Assembly (NCBI GenBank): GCA_902492105.1
Contig: CABUKD010000007.1
Coordinates: forward strand, 1-52,278
Length of the DNA stretch: 52,278 bases
Direction of reading: 5' to 3'
From: an uncultured Clostridium sp.
GTDB taxonomy: Bacteria; Bacillota; Clostridia; TANB77; CAG-508
Below the pieces are notes generated by a model, which was not told the DNA's origin, made no database searches, and saw only the letters and a list, made by a program, of their open reading frames with translations. Position numbers and translations under genes: made by a program. Position 1 is the first letter of the stretch. Each line of letters begins with the position of its first letter. Positions 18,000 to 27,011 of the stretch are shown here, one piece after another.

Positions 18000-18040
18000 A
18001 ATCTTATCTGAATTAAAACTTTAATTAGTTATCATAAAAC

Positions 18041-18081
18041 AAATCCATAAGTTTTCTAAATATGAAATCTTATGGATTTTT
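18041..18081 (+). terminator. Terminator after the surface-protein remnant
   Basis: An 11-bp stem (AAATCCATAAG / CTTATGGATTT) with a 17-base loop is followed by T residues. Confidence 0.7.
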
Positions 18082-18504
18082 ATGTTGTTATAAAAGGCAA
18101 AATAAAAATTCACAAAGAAAAATGTCGAAAAAAAGCATACGATTTTTGTTGCATTTACCATAGGAGTATGTTATAACTAAAACAGTTAGAAATTAGTACA
18201 TAATATTCATTGAAAAGGCATTTTTAGCAAACTAATTAATATTCAATATTTTTCTATCAAATTAAATGATATATCAAAATAGTTATATTTTATCTAAAAT
18301 ATTTTCCTAATAGAAATTTATAAAATAAATAATGTATTTTTTCAAAAAATAATTTCTTGTATTATTTTATTTCTCAAATAATTATTTTCTAAATGAATTC
18401 CTGTTATAAGTAAAATAAGTGATATTAAGCTATAAATCAAATTTAATTTTTGTAGAAAAACTATTGATACCTAACAAAATTTTTGTTAAAATGGAGGTAG
18501 AGAT
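18082..18504. other. AT-rich intergenic region without a gene
   Basis: I see no ORF or clear RNA gene in this 420-base stretch. It contains a TGTCGAA box at 18123-18129 and long A/T-rich runs. A TTGATA and a TAAAAT at 17-base spacing end right at the GGAGG of the next gene; that placement makes them doubtful as a promoter. Confidence 0.6.
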
Positions 18505-19431
18505 ATGGAAGATATCACAAATTTTGTAAAAAACACAAAAGAAAGATTAGACTTAAAAAATGACTATGTATTTAAAAGGATTTTTGCAAAGCCGGAGAAT
18601 AATCAGGAATTAAAAGAACTATTAGAGGCAATACTAAATATAGAAATAGAAAAAGTAGAAGTAAAAAATCCAGAAATCACAAAAAATTATACAGATGAAA
18701 AACTAGGAGTGTTAGATATAAGGGCACAAATTAACGAAGATACTATAATCGATATTGAAATGCAAGTAGCAAATGTAAAAAGAATGGTAAATAGGAATAT
18801 AGCCTATACATCCAGATTGATAGCAGAAGATACTAGAGCAGGAGAAGATTACAGGTTTTTAAAGAAATTTATCAGTATTACCATATTAGGAGAAAACTTG
18901 CTAAAAAGAAATGCATATCACAGTATATCACATTTTAAGTTTGAAGATAGCGAACCAGAAAAACAAGTAGAAATGGGTTATGAAAAAGAACAAGATTTAT
19001 TAACAGATAGAATAGAAATTCATTACATAGAGCTAAAAAAATTTATCAAAAAAAATCCAAAAATGAGTAGTAAGCTAGAACAGTGGTTATGGCTAATAGT
19101 AGGGGAGGAGGAAAAAGTAAAAATGGCAAGTGAGAAAAATAAAACCATAGAAAAAGTAGTAGAAGATTTAGATGAGATGAGTGCAAATCAAAATGAAAGA
19201 TTAGAGGCATATAAAAGGCAATTAATAGAGTGGGATTATGAAATAGAAAAAGAAGAATTAAAAAAGGAAGCAAGAGAGGAAGGATTACAAGAAGGAAGAC
19301 AGGAAGGTGCAAGAATTGAAAAAGAAAAGAATGCTATTAAAATGTTGAAAGAAGGCATTGCAATTAATATAATTGTGAAAGTAACAGGATTAACTGAAGA
19401 AGAAATAAAGAAAATTAGCAATAGAAAATAG
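18505..19431 (+). CDS. Rpn/PD-(D/E)XK nuclease family protein
   Basis: The 308-residue protein belongs to the Rpn / PDDEXK_2 transposase-like nuclease family, often tied to recombination or defence and present in many copies in clostridial genomes. It begins with LKNDYVFKRIFAKPEN. The active-site pattern is seen as LGVLDIRA, then the acidic IIDIEMQ. The C-terminal third is Lys/Glu-rich and helical, including EEGLQEGRQEGARIEKEK, and ends in a short helix-turn-helix-like KMLKEGIAINIIVKVTGLTEEEI, here cited as KMLKEGIAINI and VKVTGLTEEEI. GGAGG precedes ATG by 8 bases. No partner transposon ends are visible. Confidence 0.85.
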   Translation: MEDITNFVKNTKERLDLKNDYVFKRIFAKPENNQELKELLEAILNIEIEKVEVKNPEITKNYTDEKLGVLDIRAQINEDTIIDIEMQVANVKRMVNRNIAYTSRLIAEDTRAGEDYRFLKKFISITILGENLLKRNAYHSISHFKFEDSEPEKQVEMGYEKEQDLLTDRIEIHYIELKKFIKKNPKMSSKLEQWLWLIVGEEEKVKMASEKNKTIEKVVEDLDEMSANQNERLEAYKRQLIEWDYEIEKEELKKEAREEGLQEGRQEGARIEKEKNAIKMLKEGIAINIIVKVTGLTEEEIKKISNRK

Positions 19432-19499
19432 GTAAAAAATTCTTGCAAAAAAGAAAAGATAATGGTAAGATAAAGAAAAAACAGATGGGAGATATTAGC

Positions 19500-19961
19500 A
19501 TGGAAAAAATAAGAGGATTTGAAGTAGCAAAAGGATTTGAAAAAGAAGACATTCATTTACCAATTAGAAAAACAAAATACTCTGCTGCTTATGATTTGGA
19601 AGCTGCAGAAGACACTGTAATACCAAGTTTCCAAAAAGGAATGAAACCAACTTTAATTAAGACAGGTGTAAAAGCATATATGCCAGGAGATGAAGTATTA
19701 TTAATATTTCCAAGAAGTTCAGGACCAAAAAAACAAGGCATATTATTTCCACATAGTGCAGGTGTAATTGATAAAGACTATTATGGAAACCCAGAAAACG
19801 ATGGACATATTTTTATTCAATGTATCAATATCAAAGATGAAGATGTACATATTAAAAAAGGAGAAGCTATTGCACAAGGTATATTCTTAAAATTTGGCAC
19901 AGTAGATAATGATGCAGCAGAAGGAGAAAGAATGGGTGGATTTGGTTCTACTGGTAAATAA
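19500..19961 (+). CDS. dut: Deoxyuridine 5'-triphosphate nucleotidohydrolase
   Basis: This enzyme hydrolyses dUTP to dUMP, keeping uracil out of DNA and feeding thymidylate synthesis. The trimeric dUTPase motifs are all present: AAYDLEAAED (motif 1), FPRSSGPKK (2), AGVIDKDYYGNPENDGHIF (3), KGEAIAQGIF (4) and the P-loop-like GERMGGFGSTGK (5). The start at 19500 fits GGGAG 8 bases upstream; an upstream in-frame ATG at 19485 lacks a site. The product is 153 residues. Confidence 0.93.
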   Translation: MEKIRGFEVAKGFEKEDIHLPIRKTKYSAAYDLEAAEDTVIPSFQKGMKPTLIKTGVKAYMPGDEVLLIFPRSSGPKKQGILFPHSAGVIDKDYYGNPENDGHIFIQCINIKDEDVHIKKGEAIAQGIFLKFGTVDNDAAEGERMGGFGSTGK

Positions 19962-20085
19962 AAAGCAAATTTTATGAAATAAAACTGAAAGGTAAGTACA
20001 AATAACATAAAATTTTAAAAATCTTGAAGCCTTAGAAAATACAATAAATTAAAAGAAAAATATATAAAAATAAATGGTAAAAGTT

Positions 20086-20114
20086 TTGACTTTTGCCATT
20101 TTTTGTAGTATAAT
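20086..20114 (+). promoter_or_regulatory. Promoter of the carD-like gene
   Basis: TTGACT, a 17-base spacer and TATAAT. The transcript would have a leader of about 75 bases. Confidence 0.75.
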
Positions 20115-20197
20115 AGTATTGTGGTTGAAGAAGAGCCTAAAAACTTTCTTAACTAACAAAATGATATATTTTTGCAAATGAAAGGAAGTGTTCTTAC

Positions 20198-20779
20198 ATG
20201 TTTAATGTAGGTGACAAAATTGTATATCCAATGCATGGAGCAGGTACAATTGATGCAATAGAAGAAAAGAATATTTTAGGAGAAAACCAAGCCTATTATA
20301 TTATAAAAATGCCAGGAGAAGTAAAAGTAATGGTGCCAACAGCAAAGGCAGAAGAAATTGGTGTTAGAAATGTAATAGGAAAAGAAGAAGCTGAAAAAGT
20401 TATTTCCGTTTTGGGAGAAGATGAAACAGAAATGTCCCAAAATTGGAATAAAAGATATAGAGATAACATGGAAAAAATGAAAAGTGGAAATGTATACGAA
20501 GTAGCAGATGTAGTTAGAAACCTAAGTTTTAAACAAAAAGAAAAAGGCTTATCTACTGGCGAAAAGAAAATGCTTTCTAATGCAAAACAAATATTAGTAA
20601 GTGAACTTGTTTTAGCAGAACATGCAACCCAAGACGAAGTAGAACAATTAATTGAAAATAAAATCAACATATCATTTGACGAATATAGAGCACCACATGA
20701 AAATGCAGATTTAAATACTAGTGTAGTAAATAAATTTATTCCTTTTGAAGAAGAAAATAATGGTTCAGAAAATTTATAA
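20198..20779 (+). CDS. carD: CarD/CdnL-type RNA polymerase-binding regulator
   Basis: The protein binds the RNA polymerase beta subunit and stabilises open promoter complexes. The N-terminal Tudor-like RNAP-interaction domain reads FNVGDKIVYPMHGAGTIDAI, with the strand YYIIKMPGEVKVMVP. The helical C-terminal DNA-binding domain runs from about residue 70 to 165 (ADVVRNLSFKQKEKGLSTGE). The length of 193 residues is usual. GGAAGTG precedes ATG. It has its own promoter and a terminator at 20805, and lies ahead of dnaG-rpoD. Confidence 0.92.
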   Translation: MFNVGDKIVYPMHGAGTIDAIEEKNILGENQAYYIIKMPGEVKVMVPTAKAEEIGVRNVIGKEEAEKVISVLGEDETEMSQNWNKRYRDNMEKMKSGNVYEVADVVRNLSFKQKEKGLSTGEKKMLSNAKQILVSELVLAEHATQDEVEQLIENKINISFDEYRAPHENADLNTSVVNKFIPFEEENNGSENL

Positions 20780-20804
20780 TACATAAAAATAGACAAAATA
20801 GCAA

Positions 20805-20829
20805 GAAGACGATCAAAATCGTCTTTTTT
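20805..20829 (+). terminator. Terminator of the carD-like gene
   Basis: Stem AAGACGAT / ATCGTCTT with a 4-base loop and a run of T. Confidence 0.9.
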
Positions 20830-20951
20830 CTATTACATAAAAAATTTTTCTTATGAAATGAGACTAAATTACATGAAAATGAGAGTAATTCCAAAGAAAA
20901 AACATGCTATGTGTCGAAAAGAGGTTGTATGTTTGTAAAAAAATGTTATTT

Positions 20952-20987
20952 GACATAAAGTAAAGAAGGATTTCTTTACTTTATGTC
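20952..20987. promoter_or_regulatory. Perfect 15-bp inverted repeat before dnaG, overlapping a TGTCGAA box
   Basis: Arms GACATAAAGTAAAGA and TCTTTACTTTATGTC surround a 6-base loop, 36 bases before the dnaG start. The right arm runs into TGTCGAA (20984-20990); another TGTCGAA lies at 20912-20918. It has no T run, so it is more likely an operator or an mRNA leader structure than a terminator. Confidence 0.55.
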
Positions 20988-21023
20988 GAATAATATAAAT
21001 AATAAATAGAAAGGTAGTTAAAA

Positions 21024-22817
21024 TTGGTACGATATAGTGAAGAATTAATTGATGAAATTAGAACAAACAATGATATTGTAGATGTAGTATCGAAATATGT
21101 CACATTAAAAAGAAGTGGGAGAAATTTCTTCGGCTTATGTCCATTTCATAAAGAAAAATCTCCTTCTTTTGCTGTTTCTCCAGACAAGCAAATTTTTCAC
21201 TGCTTTGGCTGTGGAGCAGGAGGAAACGTTATTCACTTTGTCTCTAAAATAGAAGGGCTAGATTTTAAAGATACTTTAGAATTACTAGCCAATAGAATTG
21301 GTATGGAACTTCCAAGTTTAGATAATTATGAAGATGATAAAACAGCAAAGTTGAAGAAAAGAGTATATGAAATTAACGAAATTGCAGCAAGATTTTATCA
21401 TGAAAATTTGTATAAGCCTACTTCCAAAATAGCACAAGACTATATTAAAAAAAGAAAATTGGACAACCGTACATTAAAAGCCTTTCTTATAGGATATTCT
21501 GGTAACTTTAATGAACTTTATTTATTGCTAAAGCAAAAAGGTTTTACAGTAGAAGAAATGCTTGCCTCTAGTTTAATTAAAAGAACACAGGAAGGTGGAT
21601 TTATTGACAGTTTTCGTAAAAGATTAATGTTCCCTATTCAAGATGTAAGAGATAGAGTTATTGCATTTGGTGGAAGGGTTTTAGATGATAGTAAACCAAA
21701 GTATATTAATTCACCAGAAAATATTGTTTATAGCAAAGGTAGAAATTTATTTGGACTAAATGTTGCAAAAAAGCATGACACGAAAAAAATTATTATTGTA
21801 GAAGGCTATATGGATGCTATTTCTCTTTACCAAAGAGGAATTACTAATGTAGTGGCTTCTTTAGGAACTGCTATGACAGAAGCACAAGGAAGACTACTTA
21901 GAAGACATAGTGAACAAGTTATTCTAGGCTATGATGCAGATGGAGCAGGACAAGCTGCCATTTTAAGAGGAATGGAAATTCTGCAAAATCTAGGTTGTGA
22001 TATTAGGGTACTTCAAATAGAAGGAGCAAAAGATCCAGACGAATATGTAGTAAAATATGGTCCAGAAAGATTTCAAAAATGTGTAGATAACAGCATTTCT
22101 TTAGTAGAGTTTAAAGTAAAAATTCTAAAAAAAGAGCTTAATATAGAAAATACCAATGATAAAATTAAATTTTTAAATGAAATTGCAAAAATTTTAGCTA
22201 AAATTAGCAATCAAATGGAAAGAGAAATTTATATTACTAAACTTTCAAAAGAATATCAAATTTCGCAAGAGGCTATCCAAGCAGAGGTCAATAAATTATT
22301 ATTTGCAGGAAATACTGGTAGTAAAAAGCTGGAGAAAAAAGTTGTTACCATGAAACCACAAATAGAAGAACAAAACAATTCTGTTTCACCAGCGATGCTA
22401 AAAAGAGAGAATATGGTAATCTACTTACTTATTAACGAAACAGAACAATGTTACGAAAAACTAAAAAATGTAATTCAAGTAAATGACTTCAAAGACAACC
22501 TTAACAAACAAATTTTAAAAAAATTGTATGAAGAGTTAGAAAAAGGTAATATTAATACTAGTCATATTTTAGACTGGTTTGAAGAAGAAAATATCATTAA
22601 TCATATTACAGAAATTATGGCATATGATTTTGAAATTACAGATGTACAAAAAGCAGTAGAAGATTTAATTTCTGTATATGAAAAAGAAAAATTAGTGAGC
22701 AGAAGAAACGACATTATTAAACAATTAGAAAATGGCGAGAGTTTGGAAACAGAAGAAAGAAAGCTTTTGGAAAATGAATTAAATTCAATAATCTTAAAAT
22801 TAGCCAAAATAAAATAG
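21024..22817 (+). CDS. dnaG: DNA primase
   Basis: DnaG makes RNA primers at the replication fork. The N-terminal zinc-binding domain has CPFHKEKSPSFAV and CFGCGAGGN. The TOPRIM core shows EGYMDAISLYQRG, ASLGTAMTEAQ and GYDADGAG with the metal-binding acidic residues. The C-terminal third is the variable helicase-binding region. The product has 597 residues. The start codon is TTG at 21024, behind AAGGTAG; no ATG fits the conserved N-terminus. It is followed 13 bases later by rpoD, the classical dnaG-rpoD operon. Confidence 0.96.
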   Translation: MVRYSEELIDEIRTNNDIVDVVSKYVTLKRSGRNFFGLCPFHKEKSPSFAVSPDKQIFHCFGCGAGGNVIHFVSKIEGLDFKDTLELLANRIGMELPSLDNYEDDKTAKLKKRVYEINEIAARFYHENLYKPTSKIAQDYIKKRKLDNRTLKAFLIGYSGNFNELYLLLKQKGFTVEEMLASSLIKRTQEGGFIDSFRKRLMFPIQDVRDRVIAFGGRVLDDSKPKYINSPENIVYSKGRNLFGLNVAKKHDTKKIIIVEGYMDAISLYQRGITNVVASLGTAMTEAQGRLLRRHSEQVILGYDADGAGQAAILRGMEILQNLGCDIRVLQIEGAKDPDEYVVKYGPERFQKCVDNSISLVEFKVKILKKELNIENTNDKIKFLNEIAKILAKISNQMEREIYITKLSKEYQISQEAIQAEVNKLLFAGNTGSKKLEKKVVTMKPQIEEQNNSVSPAMLKRENMVIYLLINETEQCYEKLKNVIQVNDFKDNLNKQILKKLYEELEKGNINTSHILDWFEEENIINHITEIMAYDFEITDVQKAVEDLISVYEKEKLVSRRNDIIKQLENGESLETEERKLLENELNSIILKLAKIK

Positions 22818-22830
22818 GAGGTTTTTATTA

Positions 22831-24348
22831 ATGAAAAAGGAAGAATCAAATAAGCCATTAATAGAAGAAAAGAAAAAAACAAAAAAGAAAGAAAATGATA
22901 AAAAATTAGAAAAAGAAATGGATAAAGAAAAAACAAAGAAAAAAGCTTCAAAACAAGAAAATGAAGATAAAGTGGAAAAAAATAAAACAAAAATAGAAGA
23001 AAAGGAAGTAAAAACAAAAAATAAACCTAACACTGAATTAAAAACGAAAACAGAAACTAAAAAAGGAACAAAAAAAGAAAAAACAACTGCAATTGCAACA
23101 GAAAAAGAAAATGAAAATGAAGCTGTAGCTGTAGATGAAAAAAAGAAAGCAAAAAAAGCCGAAAAAAAAGAAAAAGCAGACAGCAGTAAAGCAGATGAAC
23201 AAAAACAAGACAATAAAGAAAATAATGATAATAAAGATAATGAAGCAGAAGAAAAAACAATAGATGAAATCAGTAGAGATAAAGTTGCAGATATCTTAAA
23301 AAAAGCAAAAGAAAATGGAAAAATGACTTATGGTGAATTAGCAACTGAACTAGAAGATACCAATCCAGAACAAATAGATAAAGTATTTGATGCTTTTGAA
23401 GAATTAGGTGTAGATATTTTAAAAGATGATGACTTAGATGTAGAACCAGACTTAGAAGATTTAGAAGATGTAGAAGACATTAAATTAGAAGATATTGACT
23501 TAACAAATATTGAAGGCGTAAGTATTGATGACCCTGTTAGAATGTATTTAAGAGAGATTGGAAAAATTCCACTATTAACTTACGATCAAGAATTAGAGCT
23601 TGCTAAACGAATTTTAGAAGGTGATGAAGAAGCAAAACAAAAACTAACAGAATCTAATTTAAGATTGGTAGTTAGCATTGCAAAAAAATACGTAGGAAGA
23701 GGAATGCTTTTCTTAGATTTAATTCAAGAAGGAAACATGGGATTAATTAAAGCAGTAGAAAAATTTGATTATACCAAAGGATATAAATTTAGTACTTATG
23801 CTACTTGGTGGATTAGACAAGCCATTACAAGAGCAATTGCAGATCAAGCAAGAACCATTCGTATTCCTGTTCATATGGTAGAAACCATTAACAAATTAAT
23901 TAGAACTTCTAGACATCTTTTACAACAAAATGGACGTGAGCCTACTCCAGAAGAAATTGCAGTAGAAATGGAAATTCCAGTAGAAAAAGTTATGGAAATT
24001 CAAAAAATAGCACAAGACCCTGTTTCTTTGGAAACCCCAATTGGTGAGGAAGATGATAGCCATTTAGGAGATTTTATTCAAGATGATGATAGCCCTGCTC
24101 CACAAGATTCAGCAGCATATACCTTACTTCGTGAACAACTAGAAGAAGTAATGGGAACTTTAACATCTAGAGAGGCAAAAGTATTAAAGCTAAGATTTGG
24201 GTTAGAAGATGGAAAAGCAAGAACACTAGAAGAAGTTGGCAGAGAATTTATGGTAACCCGTGAACGTATTAGACAAATAGAAGCAAAAGCATTAAGAAAG
24301 TTAAGACATCCAAGCAGAAGCAAGAAACTAAGAGATTATATGAATTAA
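22831..24348 (+). CDS. rpoD: Primary sigma factor (SigA/RpoD) with long charged N-terminal extension
   Basis: This is the housekeeping sigma factor. Region 1.2 starts at DDPVRMYLREIGKIPLLT. Region 2 contains NLRLVVSIAKKYVGRGM, LIQEGNMGLIKAVEKFDY and the promoter-melting YKFSTYATWWIRQAITRA. Region 3 follows, then region 4 with LREQLEEVMGTLTSREAKVL and the helix-turn-helix TLEEVGREFMVTRERIRQIE. Residues 1 to about 145 are almost entirely Lys, Glu, Asn and Asp and replace the short N-terminus of most SigA proteins. A region 1.1-like fold (VADILKKAKENGKMTYGELA) comes after that. It is translated from AGGAGG downstream of dnaG. Confidence 0.96.
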   Translation: MKKEESNKPLIEEKKKTKKKENDKKLEKEMDKEKTKKKASKQENEDKVEKNKTKIEEKEVKTKNKPNTELKTKTETKKGTKKEKTTAIATEKENENEAVAVDEKKKAKKAEKKEKADSSKADEQKQDNKENNDNKDNEAEEKTIDEISRDKVADILKKAKENGKMTYGELATELEDTNPEQIDKVFDAFEELGVDILKDDDLDVEPDLEDLEDVEDIKLEDIDLTNIEGVSIDDPVRMYLREIGKIPLLTYDQELELAKRILEGDEEAKQKLTESNLRLVVSIAKKYVGRGMLFLDLIQEGNMGLIKAVEKFDYTKGYKFSTYATWWIRQAITRAIADQARTIRIPVHMVETINKLIRTSRHLLQQNGREPTPEEIAVEMEIPVEKVMEIQKIAQDPVSLETPIGEEDDSHLGDFIQDDDSPAPQDSAAYTLLREQLEEVMGTLTSREAKVLKLRFGLEDGKARTLEEVGREFMVTRERIRQIEAKALRKLRHPSRSKKLRDYMN

Positions 24349-24421
24349 AATACATTTTTATCTAAAAATGAATAAATGGCAAGTAAATACAATAGAATTT
24401 TGGTAGAAGATACTAAAAAGC

Positions 24422-24450
24422 TTGATTTTTCTAGCAAAATATGGTATACT
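24422..24450 (+). promoter_or_regulatory. Promoter of the small gene after rpoD
   Basis: TTGATT, a 17-base spacer and TATACT, about 30 bases before the first possible start codon. Confidence 0.65.
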
Positions 24451-24477
24451 ATAAAAGTAGTTAGAAAAATACCTTAA

Positions 24478-24831
24478 ATGGAGGTGAAATTCTTAAATTT
24501 TATTTTAAGAAAAAATATGAAAATAGTAGATAATATAAAGAAAATAGGACATGCTATTGCTAATGGTTACCGTAGATTAGGAGAAATAGATTGTCCAGAT
24601 CAAGAAGATATAGAAACAAGTACAGATCCTAATTTAAAAGAATATAAAGAATCTTTAGAACATATAAAAATGATGGAAAATCAATTCAAAAAAGCAACTA
24701 CTTCACCAAAAGCAGGTAAAGGAAATAATAGAAAGAACTTAGAAGTAGAACAAGTAGAAATTGATACTAATAAAGCAATTAGAGATAGCCAAAATCAAAA
24801 AGAACAAAATGTACAAGAAAATGTCAGATAA
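24478..24831 (+). CDS. Small hydrophilic protein, unknown function
   Basis: The product of up to 117 residues is hydrophilic and Gln/Asn/Lys/Glu-rich, with no membrane segment. I do not recognise it. The start is uncertain: the ATG at 24478 lies inside the GGAGGTG site itself, the next ATG at 24517 has only a weak site, and the best-spaced positions hold no standard start codon. It has its own promoter and a strong terminator, so it is expressed alone. Confidence 0.5.
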   Translation: MEVKFLNFILRKNMKIVDNIKKIGHAIANGYRRLGEIDCPDQEDIETSTDPNLKEYKESLEHIKMMENQFKKATTSPKAGKGNNRKNLEVEQVEIDTNKAIRDSQNQKEQNVQENVR

Positions 24832-24838
24832 TGTTTTT

Positions 24839-24888
24839 GGGGACGGGGAGAGTTACCCTAAAATGGGTAAGATTCCCCCGTCCTTAAA
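24839..24888 (+). terminator. GC-rich terminator/REP-like hairpin
   Basis: GGACGGGG with GAGAGTTACCC pairs with GGGTAA and TCCCCCGTCC in a long interrupted stem, followed by TTAAAAATTTT. The GGGGACG module recalls the REP-like units elsewhere in the window. Confidence 0.7.
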
Positions 24889-24905
24889 AATTTTCCTTTA
24901 AGCCC

Positions 24906-24934
24906 TTGACAAACCTAAAAACTCATACTATAAT
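24906..24934 (+). promoter_or_regulatory. tRNA promoter
   Basis: A perfect consensus TTGACA-17-TATAAT starts 48 bases before the tRNA. Confidence 0.85.
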
Positions 24935-24953
24935 ATTAAACATGGTAGCAAAT

Positions 24954-25030
24954 GGCGAGGTAGCTCAGTTGGCTAGAGCAATCGGTTCATACCCGATAGG
25001 TCGTGAGTTCGAATCTCACCCTCGCTACCA
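24954..25030 (+). tRNA. tRNA-Met (CAU anticodon)
   Basis: A 77-base cloverleaf with an encoded ACCA end. The acceptor arms are GGCGAGG and CCTCGCT, and the D loop is AGCTCAGTTGGCTAGAGC. The anticodon stem is ATCGG/CCGAT with loop TTCATAC, and the T arm is GTGAGTTCGAATCTCAC. The first pair is G-T, not the C-A mismatch of initiators, which favours an elongator. CAU anticodons can also be tRNA-Ile with lysidine, which sequence alone does not exclude. Confidence 0.95.
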
Positions 25031-25031
25031 C

Positions 25032-25058
25032 AATACTTCACAAAAGTGGAGTATTTTT
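25032..25058 (+). terminator. tRNA terminator
   Basis: Stem AATACTTCAC / GTGGAGTATT (one G-U pair), a 4-base loop and eight T residues directly after the tRNA. Confidence 0.9.
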
Positions 25059-25063
25059 TTTAC

Positions 25064-25282
25064 TTATTCCACACGTCTTTCTCTAGAACTTCCACATAAT
25101 TTTTCATATTCTTTACATTTAATCTTATATTCCATTTGCTGCGTTAAGTAGCGGTAATACATATATGCCTGTTCATATTGCATTACAGGATTAAACATAG
25201 GATTATCTCCAAGCATTGGGTCAGCACCAATATCATAATTCATATAAGGAGAAAAGTTAAAATTAGGTTCGTTTTTTTCCAT
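25064..25282 (-). CDS. Small protein, unknown function
   Basis: The product is 72 residues, rich in Asn, Met, Tyr and Pro at the N-terminus (FNFSPYMNYD) with a helical QYEQAYMYYRYLTQQMEYKI and a basic end. This composition resembles small spore-coat-type proteins, and ylbJ, a sporulation gene, lies upstream, but the link is only a guess. The ATG at 25282 has AAAGGAA upstream; a longer reading from 25318 has none. Confidence 0.5.
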   Translation of the reverse strand: MEKNEPNFNFSPYMNYDIGADPMLGDNPMFNPVMQYEQAYMYYRYLTQQMEYKIKCKEYEKLCGSSRERRVE

Positions 25283-25478
25283 ACTAAAATCGTTCCTTTC
25301 TATTTTATATTTATTCATTAAAAATAAACAACATTCCGTTTTATTTTAGAAAAAGACATATGACATTTCCCTAAAACAAATACTAATTATAAATTATAAT
25401 AAAAAATTTATAAAAAATGTATAAAAAAACAAAATCAGAACATAATAATAATACCTCACAAATACATTAAATACCCCT

Positions 25479-25520
25479 AAAAAGTTCTTGCATCTATATT
25501 TTAGAGCAGGGACTTTTTTC
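25479..25520 (-). terminator. Terminator of ylbJ
   Basis: An imperfect stem between AAAAAGTTCTTGC and GCAGGGACTTTTTT, with A/T runs that make it work on the minus strand. Confidence 0.6.
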
Positions 25521-25526
25521 TATTAT

Positions 25527-26738
25527 TTATAAATTCAATTGCAAAAATGGCAAGAATTGTAAAGCTAAAAAAGTATAAAGTGCCGCAAATAAACCTTGTA
25601 ATAATTTACCATAAAAATAAGTTTTTATAGATAATCCATTTTTAGCAACAATACTAAATACCTGTAGTAAAATAGAAATTCCTCCAAATCCAAGCAAAAA
25701 AGCACATAATATAATAGAAATAGAAATAGTTTTTAATGGGATATTTGCTATTAAGCTTACTCCATTAGTTAGTTCTATTATTCCAGAAAAGAAAGGTGCT
25801 ACACATTCTTGTGGAACTTGGAAGAAAGAAAAAATAGGAGTAAATAAATTACTAACAGCATCTAATATATGGCTTTGCCTTAAAATTGAAAGTAATACAG
25901 AAAAGATAACCACAAATCCACCTATCATTAGAATAGTAGAAATACTGTTCATAATACTTTTTCCTAGTAGTTCTCCTAAAGAGGAAAAAGTAACATTTTT
26001 CTTTTTCTGCATTTGATAAGCACTAGTACTTTTAGAAGAAACAGAAGAAGTAGTAGATATTTTATTTCTGTCTCTATTTTTTGTTAACAAATTAAATGTT
26101 TTTTCGCATTTGAAACTTTGATTATAACTTTTAGAATCACTGGTAGAAAAAAATCTTAAAACAATTCCCACACTAAGACAAGCTAAAATATGTGTAATAA
26201 AAAGCAAAATGCCAACTTGTGTATTTCCAAATAAAGTAATACCAACAGTACCAATAATAAATAGAGGACCAGAATTGTTGGTAAAGGCAAGCATCCTTTC
26301 TGCTTCTTCTTTGGTGCAAATTCCTTGTTCCATAAAATGAGAAACAATTTTAGCTCCAACAGGGTAGCCACTAATTAAACCCATTAAAAAAGCAAAACCT
26401 GCTTCACCTGGTACATGAAATAGTGGCCTCATAATAGGATTTAATAATTTTCCTAAAAAAGAAATAATATTTGTATAACTTAATAGTTCAGTAGCCACAA
26501 AAAATGGAAATAGAGAAGGAATCACAGCTGTTACCCATAAAGTAAGTCCATTTTTAGCAGCAACCAAGTTGGTATTAGAAAATAAAATAAGGCAAAGAGA
26601 GAACAAACAAAATATAATAGTTAATCCATTTCTCTTTAAAGAACAAACCCATATTTTTATTTTATAGGGAGCATGTGCAGTAGTACCTGTAAAAGAAACT
26701 GATTCATTTTCCATAGAATTTGTAAAAACTTTTGACAA
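25527..26738 (-). CDS. ylbJ: Sporulation integral membrane protein YlbJ-like
   Basis: The protein of about 403 residues has roughly eight hydrophobic helices and the nucleoside-recognition (Gate) signatures of YlbJ: WVTAVIPSLFPFFVATELL, FAFLMGLISGYPVGAKIV and ERMLAFTNNSGPLFIIGTVG. YlbJ relatives are needed in the mother cell or forespore for spore formation. A hydrophilic insert of about 60 residues in the middle is Ser/Lys-rich and atypical. The start is a TTG with AAAGGAA 8 bases upstream; a downstream ATG (MENESV) lacks a site. The 270 bases upstream, to mgtA, are AT-rich with no gene. Confidence 0.8.
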   Translation of the reverse strand: MSKVFTNSMENESVSFTGTTAHAPYKIKIWVCSLKRNGLTIIFCLFSLCLILFSNTNLVAAKNGLTLWVTAVIPSLFPFFVATELLSYTNIISFLGKLLNPIMRPLFHVPGEAGFAFLMGLISGYPVGAKIVSHFMEQGICTKEEAERMLAFTNNSGPLFIIGTVGITLFGNTQVGILLFITHILACLSVGIVLRFFSTSDSKSYNQSFKCEKTFNLLTKNRDRNKISTTSSVSSKSTSAYQMQKKKNVTFSSLGELLGKSIMNSISTILMIGGFVVIFSVLLSILRQSHILDAVSNLFTPIFSFFQVPQECVAPFFSGIIELTNGVSLIANIPLKTISISIILCAFLLGFGGISILLQVFSIVAKNGLSIKTYFYGKLLQGLFAALYTFLALQFLPFLQLNL

Positions 26739-27011
26739 CTTTTTTTCCTTTCTGTTAAAACTAACTATTTTTTAGTTACAATTTATAATAAATATATTTT
26801 ATACAATTTAAAAGAAATACCTACCTTTTAATTATAACCTGTAAAACTTAAAATTCTTTTTACTATTTTATCAATTAGCATTGAAAATTAGAACTTTTTT
26901 GATTAAAATAAAGAAAGAAAGTAAAAACTATAATACAAAAGAAATAAAAGCCTATCAATAGTAACGCACAAAAAAATTATTATTGCAAGCAAGAAGAGAT
27001 GAGGAGATAAA

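Noticed and set aside
26760..27011. Magnesium (M-box) riboswitch before the mgtA-type gene
   Set aside because: No M-box conserved segments or paired stems with a terminator could be recognised; the leader is plain AT-rich sequence.
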